In this document: piece after piece, positions 47,604 through 57,437 of the stretch
Numbering within the stretch: the stretch's first letter is position 1
How the letters are laid out: every line of letters begins with the position of its first letter
NCBI GenBank assembly: GCA_016795325.1
Contig: JAEUHY010000015.1
Location: 868,001 to 932,000 of the forward strand
DNA: 64,000 nucleotides
Direction of reading: 5' to 3'
Source of the DNA: Planctomycetota bacterium
GTDB lineage: Bacteria; Planctomycetota; UBA1135; GCA-002686595
The notes under the pieces: generated by a model
What the model was told of the DNA's origin: nothing
Databases searched by the model: none
Seen by the model: only the letters and a program-made list of their open reading frames with translations
Program-made: the position numbers and the translations under genes

Positions 47604-50600
47604 TCAACTCGCCGGCGATTGGGTTGGCTGCGGAGCGCGCCGCGGCGCGAACGCCGCGCGCAGCGCCTGAAGCTCACGCGTGCTGGCTCCGACGAGGTCG
47701 TCGAGGACGGTGTACGCCAGCGGCACGACCCACAACGTGAAGACGGTGGCGAAGGCCAAACCGCCGGCCACGCAGGTGGCGAGCGCGCGGTAGTCGATGC
47801 CGTCGCGAGCGCGTTCGCCGAGCACCGTGGGGAGCAGCCCGATCACGGTCGTCATCGCGGTCATCATCACGGGCCGCATGCGGCGTGCGCAGCCGACCAC
47901 GACCGCTTCGTCGCGCGCCAAGCCCTCGGCGCGCATGCGCTGGATGCAGTCGATCAGCACGATGCCGTTGTTCACCACCACGCCGACCAGGATGATGATG
48001 CCGATCCAACCGACCGAGTCCATCGTCGTGCCCGTGGCGTAGAGCGTCCAGAACGCACCGACCACGGCGTAGGGCACGGTGAACATCACCGAGACAGGCA
48101 GCACGAGCGACTCGAACAGAATCGCCATCAGCACGTAGACCAGGACCGTCGAGAGCAGCAGCGCAGCGAGCAGTTCGCTGAGCTCTTCCTCTTGGCGCGT
48201 GGAGACAAGGTCTTCTTCGCCGACGCTGTAGCCGCGCGGCAGATCGATTTGTTTCAGCGCCGCGTAGCCCTGATCGGAGAGTTCCTTCTGGCGCAGCGGA
48301 TCGGCGACGCGCGCCTGGATCGTGGCCGACACCTGCCCGTTGCGGCGCTGGATCTGGCGCTCGCCGCGGCCGAACTCGAACTGCGCGAAGCTCGAGAGCG
48401 GCACCGCGCTCGTGCCGTTGAAGACCGACAGATCGCGCAGGGTGTCCAAACCCGCGACCTTGTCCTCGTCGAGCTCGATCAGGAACGGAATCTCGCGGCC
48501 CTCCTCCTGGTAGCGCGGCAGTTGCCAGCCGCGGAGCGACCAGGCGATGTTGCGCAGCGCGGAGTCGGCGCTGATCCCCAAGCCCTGCGCGATGTCGTCG
48601 TCGAACACGACGCGCACCTGCGCCAACTCGGCCTGTTCGTCGCCCGCCTTGACGCCCTCGAGCCCCGGAATGCGCTCGAGGATCTTCACGGCCTGCGCGC
48701 TGAGGCGTTCGAGTTCTTCGGAGTCGGGCCCGACGAGCCGGAACGTCAGCATCGTCTTGCTGCGCTCCGCCGAGGCGCCTTCGTCGCTCCACAGGCGCGC
48801 TTCGTGGCCCGCGGGGGCCGCGAGCGTCGCGCGGATCTCGCGCTCGACCTCGGCGTGACGTTCGCGCGTCAGCGGCTCGTCCCAGTACAGCGAGATGCGC
48901 CCGCCGCGAGCGTCGAAGCGATTGGCGAGATGGTTGAAGCCCCACTCTGCCCGGCGCGCCTCGAAAAAGCGCTCGTAGAAGGCCATTTCCGGCTCGGCCT
49001 GGGCGAGGGTGAAGTTGTCTTCGAGCTCGACCGCGAGGTTGATGCGGCCCGTGTTCTCGTCCTCGCCGAAGGGGGTCACGGCCATGTGCTCGCGCGGCCA
49101 GGCGCCCGAGGCGATCACGGCGAGCGCCGCCAGCGTCGCGAGCGCGCGGTGGCGCAGGGACCAGCGCATGACGCTCCCGTGCACCGCGTTGAGCACGTCG
49201 ATCAGCGAGCGCCAGGGCGGCGAGTCGGGCGCAGTGTGGAGCAGCGGTTGGTCCGCGCGGCGCGCGAAGTTCGCGAGCAGAACGAGCAGCGCCGCGAGCG
49301 CGAGCGCCGGCGCCACGACGTCGAGCGCGACCTGCAGTCCCGACTCGAGCGGCAGCGTCGGCGACCAGGAGTAGGAATCCGCCAGCCGCTGCTGCAGCGT
49401 CCAGGCGGGGATGCTGCGCGCGAAGCTCCACAGCGCCAGCGCGACGAGCGCCGCAGCCACGGCCCACTTCCAACGCGTCAGGGGGCGCGTGAGCGCGAGC
49501 AGCGGCGTACGCAACACGCGGCCGAGTCCGGCCGCAGCACGCGCCACAAGCACGCTCAACCAGGCGGCGATGCGCGCCGGACCGGAGGCGAGCGGCGCGA
49601 GCATTTGCGCCACACGCGCGGTCGCTCCGCGACGCTCGGACACGACCCGCGCGGCGATCACCGGCAGGAACACGAGTGCGCCGACCAGACTGAAGGCGAG
49701 CGTGAGGCACAGCGGCTTGCCGAGCTCGCCGAACATGATCCGCAGCAGCGGATTCTCGGTCATGAAGATCATCGGCAAGAAGACGACGATCGTCGTGAGC
49801 GTCGAGAGCAGCACCGCGAGCGCGACCTCGCGCGTTCCGTGCGCCGCAGCGGTGAGTTCATCGTCACCCTCGCTGCGCAGGCGCGCGATGTTCTCGATCA
49901 CCACCACCGAGTTGTCGACCAGCATGCCCATGGCGAGCGTGATGCCGGTCATCGTGAGCACGTTGAACGATCCGCCGCCGAAGTGGATCCAGGCCACGCC
50001 GACCAGGACCGAGAAGGGGATCGAGAGCGCGACGGCGAGCGTCGAGCGCAGGCGACGCAGGAAGGCGAACAGCACGACCACGGCGAGACCGCCGCCCCAC
50101 AGGCCCGCGTCGCGCAGCTGGTTGAGCGAGCTGGTGATGAACTGCCCCTGGTCGAACAGCACCAGGAACTTGAAGTCGCCCTCCAGGCGCGGATCGCGCT
50201 CGAGTTCCTCGAGAGCAGCGCGCAGTCGCAGGCACGTCTCGACGACGTTGGCTTGGCTCTCCTTCTGGATCTCGCCGTAGAACGCGTAACTGCCGTCGAT
50301 GCGGAACAAGCGATTGCGCACGCTCTTCACCGGCAGCACGCGTCCCACGTCGGCGATCGTCAGTCCGCCGCCGATGGGGTAGGCCTCGACCTCCTGCGGC
50401 GACTTGAAGCGCATGTCCGAGCGCAACATCACGCGCCGTCCGCCGTCGGTGACTTCACCCAGCGGCAGCGCGAAGTTGTCCTGGCTCAGGCGCGAGATCA
50501 GCTCGCCCAGGTCGAGGTTGGCCGCGCGCACGCGCTCTTCGTCGAGCAGGATGCGCAGCGAGTCGTCGAGTACGCCCCACACCTCGGCGTTGCCCACGCC

Positions 50601-51131
50601 GTCGACCGCCTCGAGCCGGCGCTGCACGACGGTGTCGATCAAGAAGTCGGTGCGCGAGCTGTCCCCCGGGTGGAGGATCGCGAACCACACGATCGGCATG
50701 CTGTCGTTCGACCACGAATTGACGCTGATCTCGCTCGTCGTGTCCGGCAGCAGCGGCCGCGCGCGCTCGATGCGGTCGCGCACCTCTGCCTTGGCCAGCG
50801 TCATGTCGGTGTTCGCGTCGAAACGCACCCACAGGTTCACGCTGTCCTCGCGCGAACTGCTCTGGATCTCGGTGACCCCGGCGAGCGTGCGCAACTGCTC
50901 CTCGAGCAACCGCGCGACCTTCTCCTCGTTCTCTTGGGCGCTCGCGCCGGCGTTGCGGCACCACACACCCAGTCCGGGCTCGGTCAACCCGTCGGGCATC
51001 ATCTGCACCGGGATGCGCGCGTACGAGATGACGCCGACGACCAGCAGGGCGATGAAGATCACCAGCAGCGCGACCGGCCGCCGCACGAGCCCGTCGTAGT
51101 ATCCGCGGATCGCGTTCGGCTCAGTCGGCAT
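47604..51131 (-). CDS. RND efflux transporter inner-membrane subunit (second of pair)
   Basis: A 1,175-residue member of the AcrB/HAE1-like RND superfamily. The first TM helix (VRRPVALLVIFIALLVVGVISY) is followed by a large periplasmic loop and a TM4 motif MLVDNSVVVIEN, with one Asp kept where AcrB has two. The C-terminal half has GVVVNNGIVLIDCI in TM10. The region joining the two halves (roughly residues 500-680) is enlarged and has extra hydrophobic segments (WKWAVAAALVALALWSFA, LALAALLVLLANF) not found in AcrB. Its start overlaps the end of the upstream RND gene by 11 bases. The pair shares one adaptor and no TolC-like gene is nearby. Confidence 0.9.
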   Translation of the reverse strand: MPTEPNAIRGYYDGLVRRPVALLVIFIALLVVGVISYARIPVQMMPDGLTEPGLGVWCRNAGASAQENEEKVARLLEEQLRTLAGVTEIQSSSREDSVNLWVRFDANTDMTLAKAEVRDRIERARPLLPDTTSEISVNSWSNDSMPIVWFAILHPGDSSRTDFLIDTVVQRRLEAVDGVGNAEVWGVLDDSLRILLDEERVRAANLDLGELISRLSQDNFALPLGEVTDGGRRVMLRSDMRFKSPQEVEAYPIGGGLTIADVGRVLPVKSVRNRLFRIDGSYAFYGEIQKESQANVVETCLRLRAALEELERDPRLEGDFKFLVLFDQGQFITSSLNQLRDAGLWGGGLAVVVLFAFLRRLRSTLAVALSIPFSVLVGVAWIHFGGGSFNVLTMTGITLAMGMLVDNSVVVIENIARLRSEGDDELTAAAHGTREVALAVLLSTLTTIVVFLPMIFMTENPLLRIMFGELGKPLCLTLAFSLVGALVFLPVIAARVVSERRGATARVAQMLAPLASGPARIAAWLSVLVARAAAGLGRVLRTPLLALTRPLTRWKWAVAAALVALALWSFARSIPAWTLQQRLADSYSWSPTLPLESGLQVALDVVAPALALAALLVLLANFARRADQPLLHTAPDSPPWRSLIDVLNAVHGSVMRWSLRHRALATLAALAVIASGAWPREHMAVTPFGEDENTGRINLAVELEDNFTLAQAEPEMAFYERFFEARRAEWGFNHLANRFDARGGRISLYWDEPLTRERHAEVEREIRATLAAPAGHEARLWSDEGASAERSKTMLTFRLVGPDSEELERLSAQAVKILERIPGLEGVKAGDEQAELAQVRVVFDDDIAQGLGISADSALRNIAWSLRGWQLPRYQEEGREIPFLIELDEDKVAGLDTLRDLSVFNGTSAVPLSSFAQFEFGRGERQIQRRNGQVSATIQARVADPLRQKELSDQGYAALKQIDLPRGYSVGEEDLVSTRQEEELSELLAALLLSTVLVYVLMAILFESLVLPVSVMFTVPYAVVGAFWTLYATGTTMDSVGWIGIIILVGVVVNNGIVLIDCIQRMRAEGLARDEAVVVGCARRMRPVMMTAMTTVIGLLPTVLGERARDGIDYRALATCVAGGLAFATVFTLWVVPLAYTVLDDLVGASTRELQALRAAFAPRRAPQPTQSPAS

Positions 51132-54100
51132 GGCGTGCGTTGCGCCGCTCGAGGGCGCGCTCGGTGAGCCAGTAGACCACGGGGATCACGACCAGCGTCA
51201 GCACGGTGGAGGCCACGAGCCCCGCCACGACCGTGATCGCCATCGGCGCGCGGATCTCCGCGCCCTCGCCAGCGCCCAAACCGCCGATCCACGGCAGGCC
51301 CTCGAGCCAACCCGTCATCGGCAGCAGGCCCATGACGCTCGCCGTCGCCGTCATGAGGATCGGACGCAGGCGCGTGTTGCCGGCTTCCACGAGCGCCTCG
51401 CGCAAGGCCATCCCGGCGTCTCGATTCTGGTTGATGCGGTCGAGCAACACGATCGCGTTGTTGACCACGATGCCGGCGAGCAGGATCAGACCGATGAAGA
51501 CGACCACCGACACCGGAATCGACAGGCCGAGCAGCACCCACACGACGCCGATCAGCGCGAGCGGCACGGTGAGCAGGATCACGAACGGCTGCAGCAGCGA
51601 CTCGAACTGGCAGGCCATCACGACGTAGACCAGGAACAGCGCGAGCGCGAGCGCGCCCTGCATGCTCGAGCGCGCTTCGTCCATCTCGCGCTTCTGGCCG
51701 CCGAGTTCGACGGTGACGTCGCTGGGCAACTCGAGGTCGGCGAGGCGCGCTTCGATCTTGTCGGACAACCCGCCGAGATCGAGCCCGACGCCCGTAGCCG
51801 TGACGACGACCGCGCGTTGGTTGCCGATGCGGCGGATCTCGGCCGGCCCCTGGATCGGGGTGATGCTCGCCACGGCGCGCAACTCGACCGGCGTGGCCGC
51901 GCTCGGATTGACGACCAGGCGCAGCACGCGTTCGACGTCGTCGAGCAGGAACTCGTCGCCGCGCACACGCACGTCGATCTTCTCCTCGCCGTCGGTGAAG
52001 CGCGTGCTGACGTTGCCGAGCACCTGGTCGCGCACCAGGTTGGTCACCGCGGTCAGATCGAGGCCGTACTGCAGCGCCTTGTCGCGATCGAACGTGACGC
52101 GAAGCTCCGGGTAGCCCGTGCGCATGCTCGAACGCACGTCGGCGAGTTCCGGCATCGAGCTCAGCCGCGCGTGCACCTCGCGTCCGACCTCGCTCAGGCG
52201 CGTCAAGTCATGGCCGAGCACTTCGACGGCGATCGGCGCTTCGAGTGCGAAGGGCGTGGGACGCGAGATATCGACCGAGCGCACCGAAGGGTGCTGGGCG
52301 AACAGCGCCCGGATCTGCGCGAGCAACTCATCTTCCCGCGCGAGCGCGTCGGGCTTGAGCCGCACCGTCAGACGCGCGGTGTGTTTGCCCTCGATCTCAC
52401 GCGTGAGTGCGTCCTTCTCGACGCCCACGGTCAACGCCGTCGTCGCCACGCCTTCGAACGCGCGCACGCGCCCGTCGAGTTCGCCCATGACCGCTTCGGT
52501 GGCTTCGAGCGGACTTCCCACGCCGGTGCCCACGTGCAGCGTGAACTCGCCCTGGCGGATCTCCGGCAGAAGCTCGAGGCCCAGGTCGCCCATGCGACGC
52601 ACCGAGACGTAGAACAGCGCGCCGGTCACCACGAGCACGAGCCACGGAGCGGCGAGCGAGCCGTGGAGCACGCGTGCGTAACCGCGCTCGAAGCGCGTCC
52701 ACAGCCAGTCGAAGCTGATGCGCAGCGGCGTGAGCACCCACCCGAGCAGCTTCAACACGCCGAGCACGAGGGCGGCGGCGAGCGCGCCGAGCAGTCCGAA
52801 CAGCGCGAGCGGCAGTCGAGCCGCGGCGCGGCCGAGGCTCGCAAGCGCCCTGCCCTTGGTGAGGCCGAAACCTTCGAACGGAGCGTGGAACGCTCGCCGT
52901 GCGAGTGCGCGTGCGGTCTGCGTGAGGCTTGCGCCGCCCTCGGACGTGTTCGCGCCGGACTCGACGTCGCCGCCCGAGATCCAGGTGCGCGACACCAGCA
53001 TCGGGATGAACACCACGCCGACGCCCAGTGAGATGATCTGCGAAGCGACGACGGTGAGCGCTTGGTCGCCGAAGATCTGGCCGGCGATGCCGTGCACGAA
53101 CACGATCGGCGCGAACACGCTGATCGAGGTCATGGTCGAAGCGACCATGGCCGAGGCGACTTCGCGCGTGCCGCGGATCGTGGCCTCGCGCAGCCCCGAG
53201 CCCTCCTCGCGCAGCCGCGCGATCGACTCGATCACGACGATCGAGTTGTCGAGCAACATCCCGACGCCGAGCGCGAGGCCGCCCAGCGACATGATGTTCA
53301 TCGACACGTCGAACAGGTACATCGGCGCGAAGGTCACGATCACCGAGGCTGGGATCGTGATCGCGATGATGAGCGTCGAGGCGAGCTGGCGCAGGAAGGC
53401 CAGGATCACGAGCACCGTGAGGAGCGAGCCGACGATCGCGGAGTCGCGCACGTCGTTGACCGCGTCGCGGATGAAGGTCGACTGGTCGCTGAGCAGCTCG
53501 AAGCGCGCGTCCGCGCGGTAGCGCCAGGCGACGAAGTCGACGCGCTCGCGCTCGCTCCAGTTCGCGCTGCGCCCGGGGCCGCGCTCCTCGATCTCGCGGG
53601 CGGACTTCTGTTGCTGCTCGCTGCCGAAGACGCGCTGTTTGACGTCCTCGGCGAGCGCCACGATGTTCGCGCCCGCCTCTCGGTACAGCGCGATTTCCAC
53701 CGATTCGGTCCCGCCGATGCGGCTGGACACTTCGCGCTCGGCGAAGGTGCGCTCGACGCTCGCCACGTCGCGCACGCGGATCACGGCGTCGCCGCGCTTG
53801 ACCAGCGCGAGGTTCGCGATCTCCTCGAGATCCGCGAACTCGTTGAGCGTCCGCACCAGGTACTCGGTCGAACCTTCGCGGATCAACCCGCCCGAGGCGT
53901 TGATGTTCTCGGCCGCCAGACGCTGCGCGAGCAGCGCCGGATCGAGCGACTGCGCGGCCATCTTGAACGGGTCGACGCGCACGCGGATCTCTTCCTCGAG
54001 TCCGCCGCGCACCTGCACCGCGGCGACGCCCGGAATCGACTCGAGTTCACGCTTGATGCGCTTCTCGGCGAGCCAGCGCAGCTCCACCAAGCGCTCGACG

Positions 54101-54594
54101 CGGTCCTCGCCCGCGCGCGCCGGCGCCGTCGTCAGACCGATGCGCAGGATCGGATCGAGGTTGGGGTCGTAGCGCAGGATCAGCGGCCGCTCCGCGCCCT
54201 GCGGCAGGAACACGCCGTCGAGCTTGTCGCGCACGTCCTGCACGGCGAAGGTCATCGGCGTGCCCCAGTCGAACTCGAGCACGACGTCGCTGGTCTCGGC
54301 GCGGCTGATCGAGGTCGAACGCACCAGGCTCGGCAGCGTCGAGAGCGCTTCCTGCAGGCGCACCGAGATGCGGTCCTCGATGTCCTCGGGCGCCGCGCCG
54401 CGGTACGTCGTGCGCACCGTCAGCGTCGGGTAGCTGATCTCCGGGAGCAGGTCGACCGGCAATTTGCGCAGCGACACGCCGCCGAACACGGCGAACGCGA
54501 CCATGAGCATCAGCACGGCGACCGGGCGGTCCGCCACGAGCGACCACGCGCCCTCGGCGCGGCGCTGCGTGGGCTGTTGAGCGCTGGAATTCAT
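51121..54594 (-). CDS. RND efflux transporter inner-membrane subunit (first of pair)
   Basis: A 1,157-residue RND transporter. TM1 is LVADRPVAVLMLMVAFAVFGGVSL, TM4 has GMLLDNSIVVIESI and TM10 has LAGIVVNNAIVLLDRI. The periplasmic porter domains are complete (ISYPTLTVRTTYRGAAPEDIE). The central linker between halves is about 100 residues longer than in AcrB and includes a hydrophobic stretch (LALFGLLGALAAALVLGVLKLLGWVL) plus RGYARVLHG before TM7. The next gene encodes a second, distinct RND subunit, as in heteromeric MdtB-MdtC pumps. The ATG at 54594 is chosen because the frame before it is arginine-rich. The adaptor gene ends 28 bases upstream. Confidence 0.9.
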   Translation of the reverse strand: MNSSAQQPTQRRAEGAWSLVADRPVAVLMLMVAFAVFGGVSLRKLPVDLLPEISYPTLTVRTTYRGAAPEDIEDRISVRLQEALSTLPSLVRSTSISRAETSDVVLEFDWGTPMTFAVQDVRDKLDGVFLPQGAERPLILRYDPNLDPILRIGLTTAPARAGEDRVERLVELRWLAEKRIKRELESIPGVAAVQVRGGLEEEIRVRVDPFKMAAQSLDPALLAQRLAAENINASGGLIREGSTEYLVRTLNEFADLEEIANLALVKRGDAVIRVRDVASVERTFAEREVSSRIGGTESVEIALYREAGANIVALAEDVKQRVFGSEQQQKSAREIEERGPGRSANWSERERVDFVAWRYRADARFELLSDQSTFIRDAVNDVRDSAIVGSLLTVLVILAFLRQLASTLIIAITIPASVIVTFAPMYLFDVSMNIMSLGGLALGVGMLLDNSIVVIESIARLREEGSGLREATIRGTREVASAMVASTMTSISVFAPIVFVHGIAGQIFGDQALTVVASQIISLGVGVVFIPMLVSRTWISGGDVESGANTSEGGASLTQTARALARRAFHAPFEGFGLTKGRALASLGRAAARLPLALFGLLGALAAALVLGVLKLLGWVLTPLRISFDWLWTRFERGYARVLHGSLAAPWLVLVVTGALFYVSVRRMGDLGLELLPEIRQGEFTLHVGTGVGSPLEATEAVMGELDGRVRAFEGVATTALTVGVEKDALTREIEGKHTARLTVRLKPDALAREDELLAQIRALFAQHPSVRSVDISRPTPFALEAPIAVEVLGHDLTRLSEVGREVHARLSSMPELADVRSSMRTGYPELRVTFDRDKALQYGLDLTAVTNLVRDQVLGNVSTRFTDGEEKIDVRVRGDEFLLDDVERVLRLVVNPSAATPVELRAVASITPIQGPAEIRRIGNQRAVVVTATGVGLDLGGLSDKIEARLADLELPSDVTVELGGQKREMDEARSSMQGALALALFLVYVVMACQFESLLQPFVILLTVPLALIGVVWVLLGLSIPVSVVVFIGLILLAGIVVNNAIVLLDRINQNRDAGMALREALVEAGNTRLRPILMTATASVMGLLPMTGWLEGLPWIGGLGAGEGAEIRAPMAITVVAGLVASTVLTLVVIPVVYWLTERALERRNARHAD

Positions 54595-54622
54595 CGCGCG
54601 CGTCGGCCTTCGTTCGCGCGTG

Positions 54623-55981
54623 TCACTTGGATTCGTCCGCAGTCGCGGCGCCGAGCGCGGCGCCCGTCGCATCGGTAGCGAGCACCTCGGCGCCGTCCTC
54701 GAGGTCGCGGTTGCCGACCACGATCACGAGCGCGCCGGCCTCGAGCGCTTCGCCGCGGCGAGCAGCAACTTCGACCCAGGCGTCGTCGCTGAAGCCCTCG
54801 GTGACTTCGACGGTCTTGGCGACACCGTTCACGACCAATTGCAGCGTGCTGCGGTCGCCTTCGCGCTTGAGCGCGCGCTTGGGCGCGACGAGCGCGTTCG
54901 GTCGGCGCTCGGTGATGATCTCCAGGCGCACCAACATGCCCGGGAGCAGACCGGCGGCGCCGGGTCGCATTTCACTCTCCAGGCGCGCGGTCACGCGGAA
55001 GTTGCCCGAGGCTGGGTCGATGGTCGGCGCCACGCGTTGGATCTGGCCGGCGAAGCTCTTGCCCGGCAGCGCCTCGGCCGTCGCGGTCAGCGTCGCCTCC
55101 GCGCGAGCGGCGCTGTCGCCGGCGCTTCCCAGCGCGCCGACGAACAATTCGAACTCCCGCTGCGGACGGTAGAAGACCGCGCGCAGGCGCGACAGGTCGG
55201 TGAGCGTGAAGGCCGCCGCCGCGTTCGAAACCGTGTCGCCGAGTTTGATGCTGCGCTCGGCGACCACGCCCGCGACGGGCGCGCGGATCGACGTGAACGA
55301 GAGTTCGAGCTCCAGGCGCGCGACGGCGACTTCGGCGCGGGCGACGGCGTGCTCGCCGTTCTTCTCCTCGACCTTGGCGCGTTCGAAGGCCAGCAGCGCT
55401 GCGCCGAAGTCGGCGCGCGCGCGGTCGCGCGTCGCCAGGCTCGCGTCGAGGTCGCGGCCGGAAACGAGTCCGGGCGCATCCGGTCCGCCCTTGGACAGCG
55501 CCACGTTGCGCTCGTGGTCGCGTTCGGCCTGTTGTGCGGCGCCCTGGGCGCTCTCCACCCGCGCCTGGCTCTCGCGCGTCGCGAGCGAGAGCTTGGGACC
55601 GTTGGCGCGCGCTTCGTTCAGCGAACTGCGGGCGTCCTGCAGCCGCAGCAGCACGTCGCGGTCGTCCAGGCGCGCGAGCACTTCGCCCGCGGACACCGAC
55701 TGGCCCTCCTCGACGAACAGCTCGACCACCACTCCCGCCGCGCGCGGGAACACTTGCACCTGGCTCTCGCTCTCGACGCGTGTCGTCGTCTCGAGGCGGC
55801 GCACCATCTCGCGCCGCTCGAGCGGCTGGACCAGCACGCGCGCGGGCTCGCGCTTCTTCGCCGAGCTGAACTCGCGCGCCTGCGCATCGTCCGTCGGTTG
55901 GTTGCAAGCCGCGGCGAGCAGCACGGTCAAAGTGCCGGACGCGAGCGTCCGGAAAACGCTGGAGACGGGGAGGACGGGCAT
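54623..55981 (-). CDS. RND efflux periplasmic adaptor lipoprotein
   Basis: A 452-residue membrane-fusion protein. The lipoprotein signal ends with lipobox LLAAAC, with Cys26 as the acylation site, anchoring it to the membrane. The beta-barrel and lipoyl parts are recognisable at VQVFPRAAGVVVELFVEEGQSVSAGEVLARLDD and the return strand FTSIRAPVAGVVAERSIKLGD, separated by an alpha-hairpin of about 110 residues (GPKLSLATRE to ARAEVAVARL). C-terminal segments TLQLVVNGVAKTVEV are the membrane-proximal part. It is encoded upstream of, and presumably works with, the two RND subunits. The next upstream gene, moeA, is divergent. Confidence 0.92.
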   Translation of the reverse strand: MPVLPVSSVFRTLASGTLTVLLAAACNQPTDDAQAREFSSAKKREPARVLVQPLERREMVRRLETTTRVESESQVQVFPRAAGVVVELFVEEGQSVSAGEVLARLDDRDVLLRLQDARSSLNEARANGPKLSLATRESQARVESAQGAAQQAERDHERNVALSKGGPDAPGLVSGRDLDASLATRDRARADFGAALLAFERAKVEEKNGEHAVARAEVAVARLELELSFTSIRAPVAGVVAERSIKLGDTVSNAAAAFTLTDLSRLRAVFYRPQREFELFVGALGSAGDSAARAEATLTATAEALPGKSFAGQIQRVAPTIDPASGNFRVTARLESEMRPGAAGLLPGMLVRLEIITERRPNALVAPKRALKREGDRSTLQLVVNGVAKTVEVTEGFSDDAWVEVAARRGEALEAGALVIVVGNRDLEDGAEVLATDATGAALGAATADESK

Positions 55982-56121
55982 CGCGGTGGGGGATGGCGCA
56001 CCGCGCGGGCCGGCGGTGCGTGGGATCGGTGGGGCGCGGAACTGGGGGGCGAACTGCGGGGGCGAGCGCGCGAGGTCGGCGCACTCGACGCTCGAGAAGC
56101 GGCGCGCGCCGCGGCCGCGAG

Positions 56122-56127
56122 TAGACT
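56122..56127 (+). promoter_or_regulatory. -10-like hexamer TAGACT, leaderless moeA
   Basis: TAGACT lies 9 nt before the ATG at 56137. No -35 of the usual kind is visible. Confidence 0.4.
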
Positions 56128-56136
56128 CGCGAGCGC

Positions 56137-57348
56137 ATGGCGCTGCTGACCCCGACCGAGGCACTGACGCGGATTCTAGGAAGCGTTACCCCGCTGCGAG
56201 CCACGGAACTCGTACGGTTGGAGCAAGCCGTGGGGCGCGTGCTCGCCCGCGCGCTCAGTTCGGATGTCGATCTGCCGCCCTTCGTGAAGAGCGCGATGGA
56301 CGGTTACGCGGTGCGCAGCGACGACTTCGCGGCGGGCGCCGACGAAACCGTCCTCGAGCTGATCGGCGAGTCGCGCGCCGGCGCCCCGTTCGAGGGCGAG
56401 CTCGGCGCCGGGCAGTGCGCGGCGATCTACACCGGGGCCGAGGCGCCGCGCGGCGCCGACGCCGTCGTGATGGTCGAGCACAGCCGCGCCGACGGTGCGC
56501 GCGTCGCGTTGCGCGATCGACCCACCGCGGGCCAGCACCTGTGCGAGCGCGGCCAGGACCTGCGGGTGGGCCAGGCGGTGCTCGCGCCCGGCCGACGCGT
56601 GCGAGCCGTGGACTTGGCGCTGCTCGCCGCGGCCGGTTGCGAGCCGCTCGAGGTCGTGCGCCGTCCGCGCGTGGCGATCCTGACCAGCGGCGATGAACTC
56701 GTGCCGCCGAGCGAGCGCCCCGGGCGCGGACAGATTCGCGAGGGCAACACCTTGCACCTGGCGGCCATGGCGCGCGCCGCGGGCGCCGAGGTGGTGGCGC
56801 GCGGCGTGGTGCGTGACGACCCCGAGGAGTTGCGCGCGAGTTTCGAGCGCGCGCTCAGCGACTGCGACGCGCTGATCACGACCGGCGGCGTGAGCATGGG
56901 CAAGTACGACCTCGTCGGTCAGGCGCTCGAGGCCTGCGGCGTGTCGGGCGTGTTCCACCGCGTGGCGATCAAGCCCGGCAAGCCGCTGTGGTTCGGCGCG
57001 CGCGGCGCCGTGCCGGTGTTCGCGCTGCCCGGCAATCCCGTCTCGTGCCTCGTCAACCACGAGCTGTTCGTCGCGCCCGCGCTGCGGCGCCTGGGCGGCG
57101 AGAGCGCGCCCGCAGCGGCGCTGCTGCGCGGACGCTGGCGCGGAACCGCGCGGGCCGCCAATCCGCGCGAGCAGCACCTTCCGGTGCGCATCGAACCCGA
57201 AGCGGACGGCGGCGTGGGGCTGCATCCCGTGCGCTGGAACGGCTCGGCCGACGTGGTGGGCATTTCGAACTGCCAGGGGCTCGCCGTGGCGCCGCTCGAC
57301 GTCGCGCTCGCCCCGGGCGCAGTGCTCGAATTCCGCGTGCTCGGCTGA
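56137..57348 (+). CDS. moeA: Molybdopterin molybdenumtransferase MoeA
   Basis: Inserts molybdenum into molybdopterin to make molybdenum cofactor. The 403 residues include the early KSAMDGYAVR motif, GRGQIREGNTLHL, TTGGVSMGKYDLV (catalytic loop with Asp) and ALPGNPVSCLVNHELFV, followed by the C-terminal barrel domain. It is a lone gene: no moaA, moaC, moaE or mogA are nearby. It is divergent from the RND operon. A 10-bp hairpin lies 5 bases after the stop. Confidence 0.96.
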   Translation: MALLTPTEALTRILGSVTPLRATELVRLEQAVGRVLARALSSDVDLPPFVKSAMDGYAVRSDDFAAGADETVLELIGESRAGAPFEGELGAGQCAAIYTGAEAPRGADAVVMVEHSRADGARVALRDRPTAGQHLCERGQDLRVGQAVLAPGRRVRAVDLALLAAAGCEPLEVVRRPRVAILTSGDELVPPSERPGRGQIREGNTLHLAAMARAAGAEVVARGVVRDDPEELRASFERALSDCDALITTGGVSMGKYDLVGQALEACGVSGVFHRVAIKPGKPLWFGARGAVPVFALPGNPVSCLVNHELFVAPALRRLGGESAPAAALLRGRWRGTARAANPREQHLPVRIEPEADGGVGLHPVRWNGSADVVGISNCQGLAVAPLDVALAPGAVLEFRVLG

Positions 57349-57353
57349 CCGTC

Positions 57354-57379
57354 GCGCGCCGCGCTCGCCCGCGGCGCGC
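57354..57379 (+). terminator. Hairpin directly after moeA
   Basis: A perfect 10-bp GC stem (57354-57363 with 57370-57379, loop CTCGCC) begins 5 bases after the moeA stop. Likely terminator; no U-tract. Confidence 0.45.
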
Positions 57380-57396
57380 CTCGGTTCCGACTCGAA

Positions 57397-57437
57397 CGCA
57401 GGTTCACGCGCAGGTTCGAGCGCAGGTTCGAGCGCAG
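57397..57437. repeat. 12-bp tandem repeat, about 3.4 copies
   Basis: CGCAGGTTCGAG-type units run at 57397, 57409 and 57421, followed by a partial copy (CGCAG) that runs straight into the 16-bp array. The first unit differs by two bases. Non-coding gap. Confidence 0.8.

Noticed and set aside
46971..51167. A 1,398-codon plus-strand open frame opposite the RND gene
   Set aside because: Shadow frame; His/Arg/Asp/Gln-rich composition without domains, while the minus strand has full RND motifs.
47604..54594. Loss of function in the RND pumps because TM4 has Asp-Asn in place of Asp-Asp
   Set aside because: Many HAE1-type RND proteins have VDN and VVNN motifs, so this is a known subfamily pattern.
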